Positions 17,586 through 27,001 of a DNA stretch of 38,835 nt are shown here, piece by piece (within the stretch, counting starts at the first letter, position 1; every line of letters starts with the position of its first letter). Both the position numbers and the translations under genes were made by a program. Source of the DNA: a bacterium CG_4_9_14_3_um_filter_65_15 (GTDB lineage: Bacteria; Krumholzibacteriota; Krumholzibacteriia; LZORAL124-64-63); contig PFVX01000035.1 in assembly GCA_002790835.1 (NCBI GenBank), forward strand, positions 209,305 through 248,139, given 5' to 3'. The notes under the pieces were generated by a model that was not told where the DNA came from, searched no databases, and saw only the letters and a program-made list of their open reading frames with translations.

Positions 17586-18836
17586 ATGCCGTCGCGTTCC
17601 ACCCGGTTCATCCGCTGCATCCCGGTTCTTCTTGTTCTGGCAACCGGCGCCTCCTCCTCCGTCCGGGCCCAGGGGCAGGTCCAGGCCTGGGGCATGGGTG
17701 GAGCCGTGACCGCCTCTGCGCGGGGTCTGGCCGCGGTGCAGTACAACCCCGCCAACCTGGCCCTGTCAGGCGGAACGGACATCGGCCTGGCATCCGCCGC
17801 GGCGGTGGTCGGGAACAACTCCCTGAGCCTGGACCGTTACAACGAGATCACCGGCAGTTATCTCGACACCGCCGACAAGGACCGACTGCTGGCGGACATC
17901 CCCGCCGGAGGATTCAACCTGAATGCCGACGCCCGGGTCTCCCTGGCCGGGATCCGCAGCGGCAACTTCGCCTTCAGCGTGGGCGCCCGGGGCCACGGTC
18001 GGGGCAACCTGGACCACGACTTTTTCGATCTGCTGCTCTACGGGAATTCCGTCGATCAGACGGTGGACTTCAGCAACACCCGGGGCGGCGGATACGCCGT
18101 GGGCACCGCGACGGTAAGCTGGGGTACGGCCCTGCACCGCGGCGAGAGGGACCTGGTGGCAGCCGGCATCAACCTGCACTACCTGCACGGCCTGTACGAA
18201 CTCCACATCGCCAAGGCCGGCGGCACCCTCGACACGCGCATATCCGGCCTGGACGGGAACGCCTACGTGGACGCCGTCAGCGCCGAGGGCGGCAAGGGCT
18301 ACGGTGTGGATCTGGGGCTGGCCTGGCAGCGCGGAACCTGGACCCTGGGAATGGCCGCCGAAAACGTGACCGGGAGCATCGCCTGGGACAGCGGCCTGCA
18401 GGAGGATTCCTATTCGGTGACCGCGACGCAGGTCACCCTGCTGGACGGAGACCTGGAAACGGCGGTTCTGGACCAGCACTTGACCGCTCCCGCCGACCCC
18501 TATGACACCCGGTTACCCCGCACCTTGCGGGCGGGACTGGCACGGACTTCGGGCCCGTTTACCGTCGCGGTCGACCTGGCCCGCGAAGACGGGTACACCG
18601 CCGGACAGACCGCCAGCACCAGCGTGGCCTGGGGGGCCGAATGGAGACTGGTATCCTGGTTCACCCCCCGGGTGGGCCTGCGTCACGATGACGCCATGGG
18701 TACCGGAGGATCCGTCGGGCTGGCGGTCGGAATCGGCCCCTGGGTCATCGACGCCGCAGCCATGACCGTGGGCGGATTGAATCCCGGCAGCGCCCAGGGG
18801 TTCGGCGCCGCGGCGGGCACCCACCTGGCCTTCTGA
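17586..18836 (+). CDS. Outer-membrane barrel protein, DUF5723/PorV-like
   Basis: A 416-residue predicted outer-membrane barrel. A signal peptide (about 1-30, ending SVRAQG) is followed by GMGGAVTASARGLAAV and QYNPANLAL, the short-helix plus NPA pattern found in PorV, TraF-like and DUF5723 proteins. It then runs as alternating strands to an aromatic C-terminal residue (GTHLAF), as expected for BAM-assembled barrels. The start ATG lies one base after the stop of the lipoprotein gene, with GAGGAG upstream inside that gene. Pairing of a large lipoprotein with a barrel suggests a two-part surface complex, perhaps for display or export; this is inference. The DUF5723 name is a best guess from the N-terminal pattern. 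Confidence 0.75.
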   Translation: MPSRSTRFIRCIPVLLVLATGASSSVRAQGQVQAWGMGGAVTASARGLAAVQYNPANLALSGGTDIGLASAAAVVGNNSLSLDRYNEITGSYLDTADKDRLLADIPAGGFNLNADARVSLAGIRSGNFAFSVGARGHGRGNLDHDFFDLLLYGNSVDQTVDFSNTRGGGYAVGTATVSWGTALHRGERDLVAAGINLHYLHGLYELHIAKAGGTLDTRISGLDGNAYVDAVSAEGGKGYGVDLGLAWQRGTWTLGMAAENVTGSIAWDSGLQEDSYSVTATQVTLLDGDLETAVLDQHLTAPADPYDTRLPRTLRAGLARTSGPFTVAVDLAREDGYTAGQTASTSVAWGAEWRLVSWFTPRVGLRHDDAMGTGGSVGLAVGIGPWVIDAAAMTVGGLNPGSAQGFGAAAGTHLAF

Positions 18837-18840
18837 AGTT

Positions 18841-19581
18841 TCAAATGGTTTCGCTGGTCGGCTCGAGATCGAGGGCGGCGGCGAAGGCCTGTGCCAGTTC
18901 ATCCCCCAGACGTTCCAGGTCGGCCGGTTCCAGGGTGCGTCCCAGCTGCTCCTGAAGGTCGGTGGTCCCGGCCTGCAGTTCCTCGCCCTGCTGCGCGCGG
19001 GCGGTCGGATCCAGATCCAGGTAATCCACCAACCGACGATGTTCCGGTCCCGCCAGGATGGAACCGTGCTGCAGGAACACCCCCCGCAGGCGGCGCTGGG
19101 CGCTGCCGACGAGCTTGCGGCCTCGGACGCGGATCTCGTGACGGCCGGCGCTGCGGAAACACACCGGGGACCGGGCGGCTTCCCTGCTCTCCCCCGACGA
19201 AACGTCCGCGTCGATCCCCAGCCCCGACAGGAAACGCAGCAAGGCGCGGTTGATGGTCATGTAGGCGTCGTGCAGGGAGCTTCCGAACAGCGGGCCCGGC
19301 GAGGTTCCGATCACGGCGTAGGTCAATTCGTGGGCGTGCAGGATGGCGCGGCCGCCGGTGGGCCGGCGCACCAGGTCGTAACCGGCGGCGGTGACGTCCG
19401 CCGCGGCAAAGGCTTCTTCCCGCTGGTTGTACCCCAGGGTGAGACAGGGAGGATTCCACTGGTAGATCCGCAGGATGGGGTCGTCGCCCGGCTGATGGGC
19501 GTGCAGCAGCGCCGTGTCACGCTCCATGTTCCAGTCGCCGGCACCGGATCCGTCCCGCAGGATGCGCAGCCGGCCGCTCAC
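18841..19581 (-). CDS. lipM: Lipoate/octanoate protein ligase family, LipM-like octanoyltransferase
   Basis: A 246-residue member of the biotin/lipoate protein ligase fold. Motifs: RRPTGGRAILH (72-82), HELTYAV, a Cys-Phe pair (Cys141), then GRKLVGSAQRR with Lys156 and LQHGSI. The Cys-Phe followed by GRKLVGSAQ is the LipM pattern, where the cysteine carries the octanoyl group from acyl carrier protein to GcvH; LplA ligases lack this cysteine. The start is GTG at 19581, four bases after the gcvPB stop. Its place at the end of the glycine cleavage operon, next to the H protein it would modify, supports LipM over a free lipoate ligase. Lipoyl synthase (LipA) is not in the window. Confidence 0.82.
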   Translation of the reverse strand: MSGRLRILRDGSGAGDWNMERDTALLHAHQPGDDPILRIYQWNPPCLTLGYNQREEAFAAADVTAAGYDLVRRPTGGRAILHAHELTYAVIGTSPGPLFGSSLHDAYMTINRALLRFLSGLGIDADVSSGESREAARSPVCFRSAGRHEIRVRGRKLVGSAQRRLRGVFLQHGSILAGPEHRRLVDYLDLDPTARAQQGEELQAGTTDLQEQLGRTLEPADLERLGDELAQAFAAALDLEPTSETI

Positions 19582-19585
19582 CCGA

Positions 19586-21088
19586 TCACCCGCAGTTGCA
19601 GGGGCCGAGTTGCGACAGGTCCGGATTCCGGGCGGCGCGGGCCTCGTCCATGCGGCCCACCGGAGTGGTCTCGGGCGCGTGGTGCAGAATGTCCGGATCC
19701 CGTTCGGCTTCCTCGCGGATGGCCTTCAGCGCGGCGACGAAGGAGTCCAGGCTCTCCTTCGACTCGGTCTCGGTGGGCTCGATCATGATGGCCTCTTCGA
19801 CGATCAACGGGAAGTAGATGGTCGGGGCGTGCACGCCGTAGTCGAGCAGGCGCTTGGCGATGTCCAGGGTGTTGACGCCGAGTTCCTTTTTCCACGTTGA
19901 GCCGCTGGCCACGAACTCGTGCATGGTCTCGCCCGAATGGGCGGCCGGCAGGATGTCCTCCAGGGCCGCCTGCAGGTAGCGGGCGTTGAGGACCGCGCAC
20001 TCGCTGACCCGGGTGAGCCCGTTGCCGCCGCAGCGCAGGATGTAGGAGAAGGCGCGCAGGCACACCCCCACGTTGCCGGAGTAGGCGTGGATGGCCGTGT
20101 CCCCCTCGCCCGGGTTCCGCTCCAGCGCGTAGACACCGTCTGCGGTCGGGACGATCCGCGGTCCGGGCAAAAAGGGAGCGAGTTCGGCGGTGACGCAAAT
20201 GGGGCCGGCGCCCGGGCCGCCGCCGCCGTGGGGCGTGCTGAAGGTCTTGTGCAGGTTCAGGTGCACCACGTCGAAGCCCATGTCCCCGGGGCGGGACTTG
20301 CCCATGATGGCGTTCATGTTGGCGCCGTCCATGTACAACCGCCCGCCGGCCTCGTGCACGATGCGCGCGATTTCGACGATGTCCTTTTCGAACAGGCCCA
20401 GGGTGTTGGGATTGGTGATCATGATGCCCGCGGTCCGCGGTCCCACCGCGGCCTGCAGGGCGGCCACGTCGATGCGCCCATCGGGTTTCGAGGTGATGGT
20501 CCGGGGCACGAGGCCGGCCAGGACCACCGAAGCGGGGTTGGTGCCGTGGGCCGAATCGGGGATCAGAACCTCGGTGCGTTCGAGGTCGCCGCGGGAACGG
20601 TGGTATTCCCCGATGACCAGCATGCCCAGGTACTCGCCCTGGGCGCCGGCCGACGGCAGCAGGCTGCAGGCCGCGAACCCGGTGATTTCGCACAGGGCGC
20701 CTTCCAGCCGGTGCAGGATGTCCAGCAATCCCTGGATGTCCTCCACGTCCTGATCGGGGTGCAGGTCCGCCAGTCCAGGCAAGGCCACCACCTGTTCGTT
20801 CAGACGCGGGTTGTACTTCATCGTGCAACTGCCCAGGGGGTACATGCCGCGTTCGATGTGGTGGTTCAGGCTGGACAGCCGCGTGAAGTGGCGCATGACC
20901 TCGGGCTCGCTGAGCGCGGGCAGGTCCGCGGGTTCGGCGCGGCGGTCGGCCTCCGACAATTGCGCCGCAGGTGCTCCGCTCCAGCTGCCGAAACCCAGGG
21001 CCCGCCGTCCGGGCGCCCCCTGGACGAAAATGCTGTCGGGCAGGGTGGCGTTCCACCGTCCGGTCATGCCGTTTGCCTGGTTGCTCAT
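19586..21088 (-). CDS. gcvPB: Glycine dehydrogenase (decarboxylating) subunit 2
   Basis: A 500-residue P-protein beta subunit. It carries the pyridoxal-phosphate site: Lys281 in HLNLHKTFSTPHGGGGPG, after the MDGANMNAIMG segment. With GcvPA it decarboxylates glycine and passes the aminomethyl group to lipoylated GcvH. The N-terminal GMYPLGSCTMKYNP segment is highly conserved in this subunit. The start ATG overlaps the gcvPA stop (ATGA), so the two subunits are translated together in fixed ratio. The split form of the P protein is typical of Gram-positives, archaea, thermophiles and several FCB lineages, in contrast to the fused form of Proteobacteria. Assignment is secure. Confidence 0.97.
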   Translation of the reverse strand: MSNQANGMTGRWNATLPDSIFVQGAPGRRALGFGSWSGAPAAQLSEADRRAEPADLPALSEPEVMRHFTRLSSLNHHIERGMYPLGSCTMKYNPRLNEQVVALPGLADLHPDQDVEDIQGLLDILHRLEGALCEITGFAACSLLPSAGAQGEYLGMLVIGEYHRSRGDLERTEVLIPDSAHGTNPASVVLAGLVPRTITSKPDGRIDVAALQAAVGPRTAGIMITNPNTLGLFEKDIVEIARIVHEAGGRLYMDGANMNAIMGKSRPGDMGFDVVHLNLHKTFSTPHGGGGPGAGPICVTAELAPFLPGPRIVPTADGVYALERNPGEGDTAIHAYSGNVGVCLRAFSYILRCGGNGLTRVSECAVLNARYLQAALEDILPAAHSGETMHEFVASGSTWKKELGVNTLDIAKRLLDYGVHAPTIYFPLIVEEAIMIEPTETESKESLDSFVAALKAIREEAERDPDILHHAPETTPVGRMDEARAARNPDLSQLGPCNCG

Positions 21089-22455
21089 CCGTCCTCCCGC
21101 TGGGCCTGACCCAGATATTCACCCAGCAAATCGCCCCACAACGCAATTTCTGCGGCCGTCCGCTTCTCCGTGACCGCAACCAGCAGGTCCCCCGGACCGC
21201 AACCGGGACAGCCGTCCACGGGGACACCCGCCAGCACGCCGCGGGATCGCGCGAACGACCGGAATTGTACCGCCGTTCCGTGCTGCAGGCGCACCACGGC
21301 CTCGTTGAAGACCGCGCCGCCGAAGGGCAGCTCGGCACCGGCCGTATCCCGGACCAGACCACGCACCATCTCGATGCGCGCCCGATTGGCCTCTCCCAGC
21401 TCCAGGAATCCGTCCCGACCCAGCATGGACAGGTAGATGGTGGCGCGCAGGGCGTTGATGCCCTGGTTGCTGCAGATGTTGCTCGTGGCTTTCTCGCGGC
21501 GGATATGTTGCTCGCGCGTCTGCAGGGTCAGCACGTAGCCCTCGTTGCCGCGGGAATCGGTCGTGCGGCCGACGATGCGACCGGGAATGCGTCGCTTGTA
21601 GGCGTCGCTGCAGGCGAGGAAACCCAACAGGGGACCGCCCCAGCAAGGAGCCAGACCGAAGGGCTGGGCCTCGCCCACCGCCAGGTCGGCACCGTACTCC
21701 GCCGGGCTGCGCTGCAGCGAAAGGCTGACGGGATTGACGACCGCGACCAGGGCCGCGCCGCAATCCCGGATCATCCCGCCCAGCTCCATGACCGGTTCGA
21801 TCAGCCCCAGGTAGTTGGGGTTGGTCGTCACCACGGCCCCGGTCCGGTCATCCAGTATGGCCCGCAGGGCGACCAGGTCGGTGGTTCCGTCCGGGCCGGC
21901 GGGAGCCGTCTCCAGTTCCAGGCCCCGGTGTTTCAGGATCGTGCCCACGACCCGTGCGTAGCGCGGGTTCAACAGCGCCGGCAGGATGACCCGGCTGCGC
22001 CTGCGGGTGTCGCAGGCCACGACCACGGCTTCGGCCAGGGCGGTCGCGCCGTCGTACATGCTGGCGTTAGCCACGGTCAATCCGGTCAGGCGGCAGATGA
22101 AGGACTGCCACTCGTAGATCACCTGCAGGGTTCCCTGGGAGACCTCGGGCTGATACGGCGTGTACGCGGTGAGGAATTCGCTGCGGGAAGACAGGGCGTC
22201 CACGGCGGCGGGGATGACGCTGTCGTAGACTCCGGCGCCGAGGAAGGAGACCAGTTCGCCCTGACCGTGGTTGCGGCGGGCTGCCTTCAGGAAGTCCCGG
22301 CGCACCTCTTCCTCGCTCAGACCGTCCGGCAAGTCCAAGGGGCGATCCAGGCGGACCCCGGCAGGCAGGTGGCTGAACAGGTCATCCATCTTGTCCTTGC
22401 CGATGGCCGCCAGCATGGTCCGGATGTCCCCGGGGCCGTGGGGCACGTAGGGCAT
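21085..22455 (-). CDS. gcvPA: Glycine dehydrogenase (decarboxylating) subunit 1
   Basis: A 456-residue P-protein alpha subunit. The N-terminus MPYVPHGPGDIRTMLAAIG is the family's standard opening, which fixes the start at 22455; the frame is open upstream but only through the gcvH gene. Further family motifs are FLGAGVYDSVIP, YTPYQPEVSQGTLQ and ASMYDGATALAEA. It forms the heterodimeric P protein with GcvPB. The start codon lies six bases after the gcvH stop, and the G-rich end of gcvH (GGGGGG) serves as its ribosome site. Assignment is secure. Confidence 0.97.
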   Translation of the reverse strand: MPYVPHGPGDIRTMLAAIGKDKMDDLFSHLPAGVRLDRPLDLPDGLSEEEVRRDFLKAARRNHGQGELVSFLGAGVYDSVIPAAVDALSSRSEFLTAYTPYQPEVSQGTLQVIYEWQSFICRLTGLTVANASMYDGATALAEAVVVACDTRRRSRVILPALLNPRYARVVGTILKHRGLELETAPAGPDGTTDLVALRAILDDRTGAVVTTNPNYLGLIEPVMELGGMIRDCGAALVAVVNPVSLSLQRSPAEYGADLAVGEAQPFGLAPCWGGPLLGFLACSDAYKRRIPGRIVGRTTDSRGNEGYVLTLQTREQHIRREKATSNICSNQGINALRATIYLSMLGRDGFLELGEANRARIEMVRGLVRDTAGAELPFGGAVFNEAVVRLQHGTAVQFRSFARSRGVLAGVPVDGCPGCGPGDLLVAVTEKRTAAEIALWGDLLGEYLGQAQREDG

Positions 22456-22460
22456 GGGTA

Positions 22461-22850
22461 TCAGCCCCCCAGCAGTTTGCCGTAGGCGGCGGCGTCCAGG
22501 AGGGTTTCCAGTTCGCCGGGCTCGGCCAGACGAATCTTGAACAACCAGCCCTCGTCCAGGGGGTCGCTGTTGACCAGCTCGGGACTTTCCACCACGGCGT
22601 CGTTGATGGCGACCACTTCCCCGGAAACGGGCAGGAAGAGATCGGCCACGGCCTTGACGGACTCGATGGTGCCGACGGGATCCTTCTGGGAATATTCCGA
22701 CCCGATCTCGGGCAGTTCGACGAAGACCACGTCGCCCAGTTCGCCGGCGGCGAAATCGGTCACGCCCACCATCCCGATCTGCTCGCCGTCCTCTTCCTCG
22801 ACCCGCACCCACTCGTGATCTTCGGTGTACATGCGATCGTCCGGTACCAT
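22461..22850 (-). CDS. gcvH: Glycine cleavage system H protein
   Basis: A 129-residue lipoyl carrier. The lipoylated residue is Lys66 in GTIESVKAVADLFLPVSG, the standard H-protein motif, and the N-terminus shows YTEDHEWVRVE. It moves the aminomethyl group from the P protein to the T protein and carries electrons to the L protein. ATG at 22850 has AGGAGG in the best position; the frame reaches 22949 but overlaps the gcvT end. It lies 25 bases after gcvT and directly before gcvPA. The LipM-like enzyme at the end of the operon would attach its octanoyl group. Confidence 0.97.
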   Translation of the reverse strand: MVPDDRMYTEDHEWVRVEEEDGEQIGMVGVTDFAAGELGDVVFVELPEIGSEYSQKDPVGTIESVKAVADLFLPVSGEVVAINDAVVESPELVNSDPLDEGWLFKIRLAEPGELETLLDAAAYGKLLGG

Positions 22851-22875
22851 CTCGGCCTCCTGCTGGGTTGCTGCC

Positions 22876-24027
22876 TCAGGCGGGCAGGTTGCGTTCCGCC
22901 CGCGGATCACCCTTGGTCCGCGCGGGCAAAAAAGGGAAAGGAACGACATGGCAGGCCAGGCGCTTGCCCCGGACCTCCACGCTCAAATCGGATTCATCCA
23001 CCGGCGCCCGCACCAGGGCCAGGGCCAGGGCGACCTTGAGGCTCGGGCTGAAGGTGCCGCTGGTCACCGCGCCCACCTGTTCGTCGCCGTGCAGCACCGG
23101 GGCGCCGGGGCGCGCGATGCCCCGCTCGTCCAGGGCCAGGCCGACCAGGCGGCGGGGAATCCCTGCGGCCTTCTGCGCCAACAGGGCGTCACGCCCGGTG
23201 AAAGCGTCCTTCTTCAGCTTCACCGCCCAACCGATGCCCGCTTCCAGGGGCGAGATGTCTTCGGCCAGCTCGTGACCGTAAAGGCAGTAGCCGACCTCGA
23301 AGCGCAGGGTGTCGCGGGCCCCCAGGCCGATGGGTTCGACGCCCAGATCCTTCCCCTCGGCGATCAGTTCCTCCCACACGGCCACCGCGTCCGCGAAGGG
23401 TAGGTAGATTTCGTAACCGTGCTCGCCGGTGTAGCCGGTGCGGGAAACGACCCAACGCCCGCCGGGCCCGTCGCAGGTCAAGGCCGTGTAGAAATCCAGG
23501 GCCGCCATGTCAGCGGTCCGGTCGGACAACACGCCCACCCGCCCCATGAGGGCGGGGCTGTCGGGTCCCTGCACGGCGATCAGGGCGATCCCGTCGGAGA
23601 GATCCTCCAGTTCCACCCCCTGTGCAGGGCGGTGCTCCACCAGCCAGGCGGCGATCTTTTCGTGGTTGGAAGCGTTGCACACGACCAACCAGTCCTCGTC
23701 GCCCAGACGGTAGATCAGCATGTCGTCCAGCACGCCGCCGTCGGGACGGCACATGGCGGTGTAGACGACCTTGCCGGGGGCGACAACGGCAACCCGGTTG
23801 GTCACCAGGCCGTCCAGCCACGCGCCGGCCTGCGGACCCGTAACGGCGATCTCCCCCATGTGGGTGATGTCGAAGATCCCCACCCGGCTGCGGACAGCCT
23901 CGTGCTCGGCCAGAACCCCGCGGTATTGCACGGGCATTTCGAAACCGGCGAAGGGGACCATGCGGGCGCCGTGCGCCCGGTGCCAGTCGGTCAGGGGTGT
24001 TGTCTTGAGGGAGGAAGAATCGGCCAC
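22876..24027 (-). CDS. gcvT: Aminomethyltransferase (glycine cleavage T protein)
   Basis: A 383-residue T protein, which takes the aminomethyl group from GcvH, releases ammonia and forms methylene-tetrahydrofolate. It opens with TPLTDWHRAHGARMVPFAGF and VGIFDITHMGE, and has the folate-binding YTGEHGYEIY and LRFEVGYCLYGHEL segments. The start is GTG at 24027 with GGAG seven bases upstream. It is the first gene of the gcv operon. The 111-base gap before it has a weak candidate promoter (24093-24121). I see no glycine riboswitch pattern there. Confidence 0.97.
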   Translation of the reverse strand: MADSSSLKTTPLTDWHRAHGARMVPFAGFEMPVQYRGVLAEHEAVRSRVGIFDITHMGEIAVTGPQAGAWLDGLVTNRVAVVAPGKVVYTAMCRPDGGVLDDMLIYRLGDEDWLVVCNASNHEKIAAWLVEHRPAQGVELEDLSDGIALIAVQGPDSPALMGRVGVLSDRTADMAALDFYTALTCDGPGGRWVVSRTGYTGEHGYEIYLPFADAVAVWEELIAEGKDLGVEPIGLGARDTLRFEVGYCLYGHELAEDISPLEAGIGWAVKLKKDAFTGRDALLAQKAAGIPRRLVGLALDERGIARPGAPVLHGDEQVGAVTSGTFSPSLKVALALALVRAPVDESDLSVEVRGKRLACHVVPFPFLPARTKGDPRAERNLPA

Positions 24028-24092
24028 GGATCAACTCCAAGGTCCAGGGGTGCGCCTTGCCGACGACCTTTCCGCCGCCGGCTGACGGCCTC

Positions 24093-24121
24093 AAAGTAAT
24101 TCCGCCCGGACCGAATTCCAA
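24093..24121 (-). promoter_or_regulatory. Weak candidate promoter for the gcv operon
   Basis: On the minus strand, TTGGAA (24116-24121), 17 bases, then TACTTT (24093-24098). Both boxes match poorly, but spacing is ideal and this is the only AT-rich stretch in the gap between uvrA and gcvT. The gcv genes may also be read from the cyclophilin-uvrA transcript, as no terminator is visible after uvrA. Confidence 0.35.
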
Positions 24122-24138
24122 GGGGGAATCCCGAACCC

Positions 24139-27000
24139 TCAGCCCTGTCCGGAGGCGAAGAACTCCCGCAACATGACCCCGGTGTAGGAGTCCGCGGCGG
24201 CCATGATGGCGTCCGCACTACCGGACGCGACGGTCCAACCGCCGCCGTCGCCGCCCTCGGGACCGAGATCGATGATGTGGTCCGCGCGCCGGATCACCTC
24301 CGGGTGATGCTCGATCACGATGACCGTATTGCCCCGTTCCAGCAGGCGCCCCAACACCTCCAGCAGACGGTCGACGTCCGTCATGTGCAGGCCGGTGGTG
24401 GGCTCGTCCAGGATGTACAGGGTGTGGCGCGTCCCCTGCCGGGCGAGTTCCTTGACCAGCTTGATACGCTGGGCCTCGCCGCCCGAGAGGGTCCCCGCCG
24501 ACTGGCCCAGATGCAGGTAGCCCAACCCCACCCCGCTCATGATCTCCAGGATCTTGCGGCAGGCGGGAATGTTTTCGAGCACGGCCAGGGCCTCATCCAC
24601 CGTCATCTCCAGCAAACTGGCGATGTCGTGGCCCTTGAAGCGCACCTCCAGGGTTTCGCGGTCGAAGCGCCGGCCACCGCATTCGCCGCACTGGACATCC
24701 ACGTCGGGCAGGAAATCCATTGTCAGACGGCGCACCCCCGCGCCCTCGCACACCGCGCAGCGACCGCCGGTGGTGTTGAAACTGAAGCGCCCGCTGCCGT
24801 AGCCGCGCAGGCGAGCCAGCGGCGTCTGGGAATAGATGCGCCGGATCTGGTTGAACAGCCCGGTGTAGGTGGCCGGTGTGGAACGGGCCGATCGCCCGAT
24901 GGGCTTCTGGTCCACCAGGACCACCCCGTGGACGTCCTCGTGACCGGTCAGCGCGTCGTGGGGTTCGGGCCGGCGCAGGGCGCGGTGCTTGAGCGCGGCC
25001 AGGGCCCGGTAGAGGGTGTCGTTGACGGCCGTGCTCTTGCCCGATCCGCTCACCCCGGTGACCACCGTCAGACACCCCAGGGGGATTTCCAGGTCGATGC
25101 CCTTGAGGTTGCGGCCCCGCATGCCGTGGACCTTCAGGAAACCGGCAACGCCGCTGCCCCCGGTCAGGGGATCGGGCCCACCCATGCCGACGCGTCCGGC
25201 CAGATAGTCGCCGGTGGGATTGCCCACCACCGCCGCCACTTCCGCCGGGGTTCCCTGGGCCTGGATCTCGCCGCCGCGATCCCCCGCCCCCGGCCCCAGG
25301 TCCAGCAGGTGGTCCGCCGCCAGCATCACGTCGCGGTCGTGCTCCACGACGATCACCGAGTTGCCGCGGTCCCGCAGGGCCTTCAGGGTTCCGATGAGGC
25401 GGCCGATGTCGCGATGGTGCAACCCCACGCTGGGCTCGTCGAGAATGTACAGCACGCCGGTGAGTTGGGAGCCGACCTGGGTGGCCAGGCGCACCCGCTG
25501 CCCCTCGCCACCGGACAGCGTCCCCACGGGCCGGTCCAGGGACAGGTAATTGACGCCCACCTGGAGCAGGAAGCGCATGCGGTGGCGGATCTGTTCCAGG
25601 ATGGGTTTCGAGACCGCGATCTCGCGCGGCGTGGTGAAGGTCAGACCGTCGATCCAGGCGGCGAAGGCTTCCAGATCCAAAGCCGCGGCCTGGCCGATGT
25701 TCAGCGTCCCCACCATCACGGCCAGGGCCTCGGGCTGCAGGCGGTAGCCCCCGCAAGCCGGGCAGACACTCCGAGTCATGAGGCGTTCGAGGGCATTGCG
25801 CACCTTCTCCGACTTGGTCTCGCGATGGCGCCGGATCAGTTCCGGGACCAGCCCCTGCCAATCCCGCAGGAAGGCGTTGAAGTGCGGGTGTTGCGCCAGT
25901 TCCTTGCGCAAGTCGGACGAAAAGCCGAGCAGCAGGGCCGTGCGCGCGGACTCGGACAGCTCGCCGAAGGGGGTGTTCAGATCGAAACCCATGGCGCCGG
26001 CCAGGGCCTCGACCTGCACGTAGATCCAGCTGCTCTCCTTGCCCTTGAGGAACTCCACGGCACCGGCCTTGATGCTCAAGGCGGTGTCGGGAACCAGGTA
26101 CTCCGCTTCGATGGAGCGCAGGTGTCCCAACCCGTTGCACTCGGGGCAGGAGCCGGCCGGAGAATTGAAGGAGAACAAACGCGGTTCGGGGACCGCGAAG
26201 CCGCGTCCACATCCGGGGCAGGCGGCGCCTCGGCTGTAGCGGGTCTCCCCGGCGGAGGTGCGCACGATGACCGTGCCCTGCCCCACCTCGGCCGCGCGCT
26301 CGAGACTCTCGCGCAGGCGCCCCCCCAGATCCGGGCGCGCCTTCATCCCGTCCACCACCACCGCGATGTCGTGGACGTTGTGCCGCTGCAGGCGAACATC
26401 CCCGTCCAGTTCCACCAGCTCGCCGTCGACCACCGCGCGCAGGAAACCCTGGCTGCGCAGGTCGTCCAGCAGTTGGCGGTGCTCGCCCTTGCGACCCCGG
26501 ACCACGGGGGCCAACAGGTGGAATCGCGTGCCCTCGGGCAAGGAGGCGATCTCATCGCGGATGTCGGCCAGGGAGCGCCCCCCCACCGGCACGTGGCAAT
26601 CCGGACAGTGGACCGTGCCGCAGCGGGCGTACAGCAGGCGCAGGAAGCTGAAGATCTCCGTCACCGTGCCGACGGTGGAACGGGGGCTCGACCCCAGCCC
26701 CTTCTGCTCGATGGCCAGGGCGGGCGAGAGTCCCTCGATGCGGTCGACGTCGGGCTTGGCCAGCTGGTCCAGGAACTGGTGGGCGTAGCTGGAAAGGCTC
26801 TCGATGTACCGGCGCTGCCCCTCGGCGTAGAGGGTGTCGAAGGCGAGGGAGCTTTTGCCCGAACCGCTGGGGCCGGTAATCACCACCAGGCTCCGTCGCG
26901 GCAGCTTCAGATCGAGATTCTTCAGGTTGTGGACCCGGACACCCTTGATGACGATGTCCGGGTTTCCCGCCGCCGGCTTCAGGGCGCTTTTTTCACTCAT
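24139..27000 (-). CDS. uvrA: Excinuclease ABC subunit A
   Basis: A 953-residue UvrA, the damage-recognition ATPase of nucleotide excision repair. It has two ABC ATPase halves: Walker [14 protein letters not shown] near 43-55 and [13 protein letters not shown] in the second half, signatures [12 protein letters not shown] and [12 protein letters not shown], each followed by a DEP Walker B. Zinc sites appear as CPGCGRGF with CPECNGLGH, and CAVCEGAG with CGECGG. Length and order are normal. It starts one base after the cyclophilin stop codon, so the two genes share a transcript; a functional link between them is not expected. Confidence 0.98.
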   Translation of the reverse strand: MSEKSALKPAAGNPDIVIKGVRVHNLKNLDLKLPRRSLVVITGPSGSGKSSLAFDTLYAEGQRRYIESLSSYAHQFLDQLAKPDVDRIEGLSPALAIEQKGLGSSPRSTVGTVTEIFSFLRLLYARCGTVHCPDCHVPVGGRSLADIRDEIASLPEGTRFHLLAPVVRGRKGEHRQLLDDLRSQGFLRAVVDGELVELDGDVRLQRHNVHDIAVVVDGMKARPDLGGRLRESLERAAEVGQGTVIVRTSAGETRYSRGAACPGCGRGFAVPEPRLFSFNSPAGSCPECNGLGHLRSIEAEYLVPDTALSIKAGAVEFLKGKESSWIYVQVEALAGAMGFDLNTPFGELSESARTALLLGFSSDLRKELAQHPHFNAFLRDWQGLVPELIRRHRETKSEKVRNALERLMTRSVCPACGGYRLQPEALAVMVGTLNIGQAAALDLEAFAAWIDGLTFTTPREIAVSKPILEQIRHRMRFLLQVGVNYLSLDRPVGTLSGGEGQRVRLATQVGSQLTGVLYILDEPSVGLHHRDIGRLIGTLKALRDRGNSVIVVEHDRDVMLAADHLLDLGPGAGDRGGEIQAQGTPAEVAAVVGNPTGDYLAGRVGMGGPDPLTGGSGVAGFLKVHGMRGRNLKGIDLEIPLGCLTVVTGVSGSGKSTAVNDTLYRALAALKHRALRRPEPHDALTGHEDVHGVVLVDQKPIGRSARSTPATYTGLFNQIRRIYSQTPLARLRGYGSGRFSFNTTGGRCAVCEGAGVRRLTMDFLPDVDVQCGECGGRRFDRETLEVRFKGHDIASLLEMTVDEALAVLENIPACRKILEIMSGVGLGYLHLGQSAGTLSGGEAQRIKLVKELARQGTRHTLYILDEPTTGLHMTDVDRLLEVLGRLLERGNTVIVIEHHPEVIRRADHIIDLGPEGGDGGGWTVASGSADAIMAAADSYTGVMLREFFASGQG

Positions 27001-27001
27001 T

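Noticed and set aside
24028-24138. Glycine riboswitch before gcvT
   Set aside because: Glycine riboswitches often precede gcvT, but the 111-base gap is short and shows no paired aptamer core that I can recognise.
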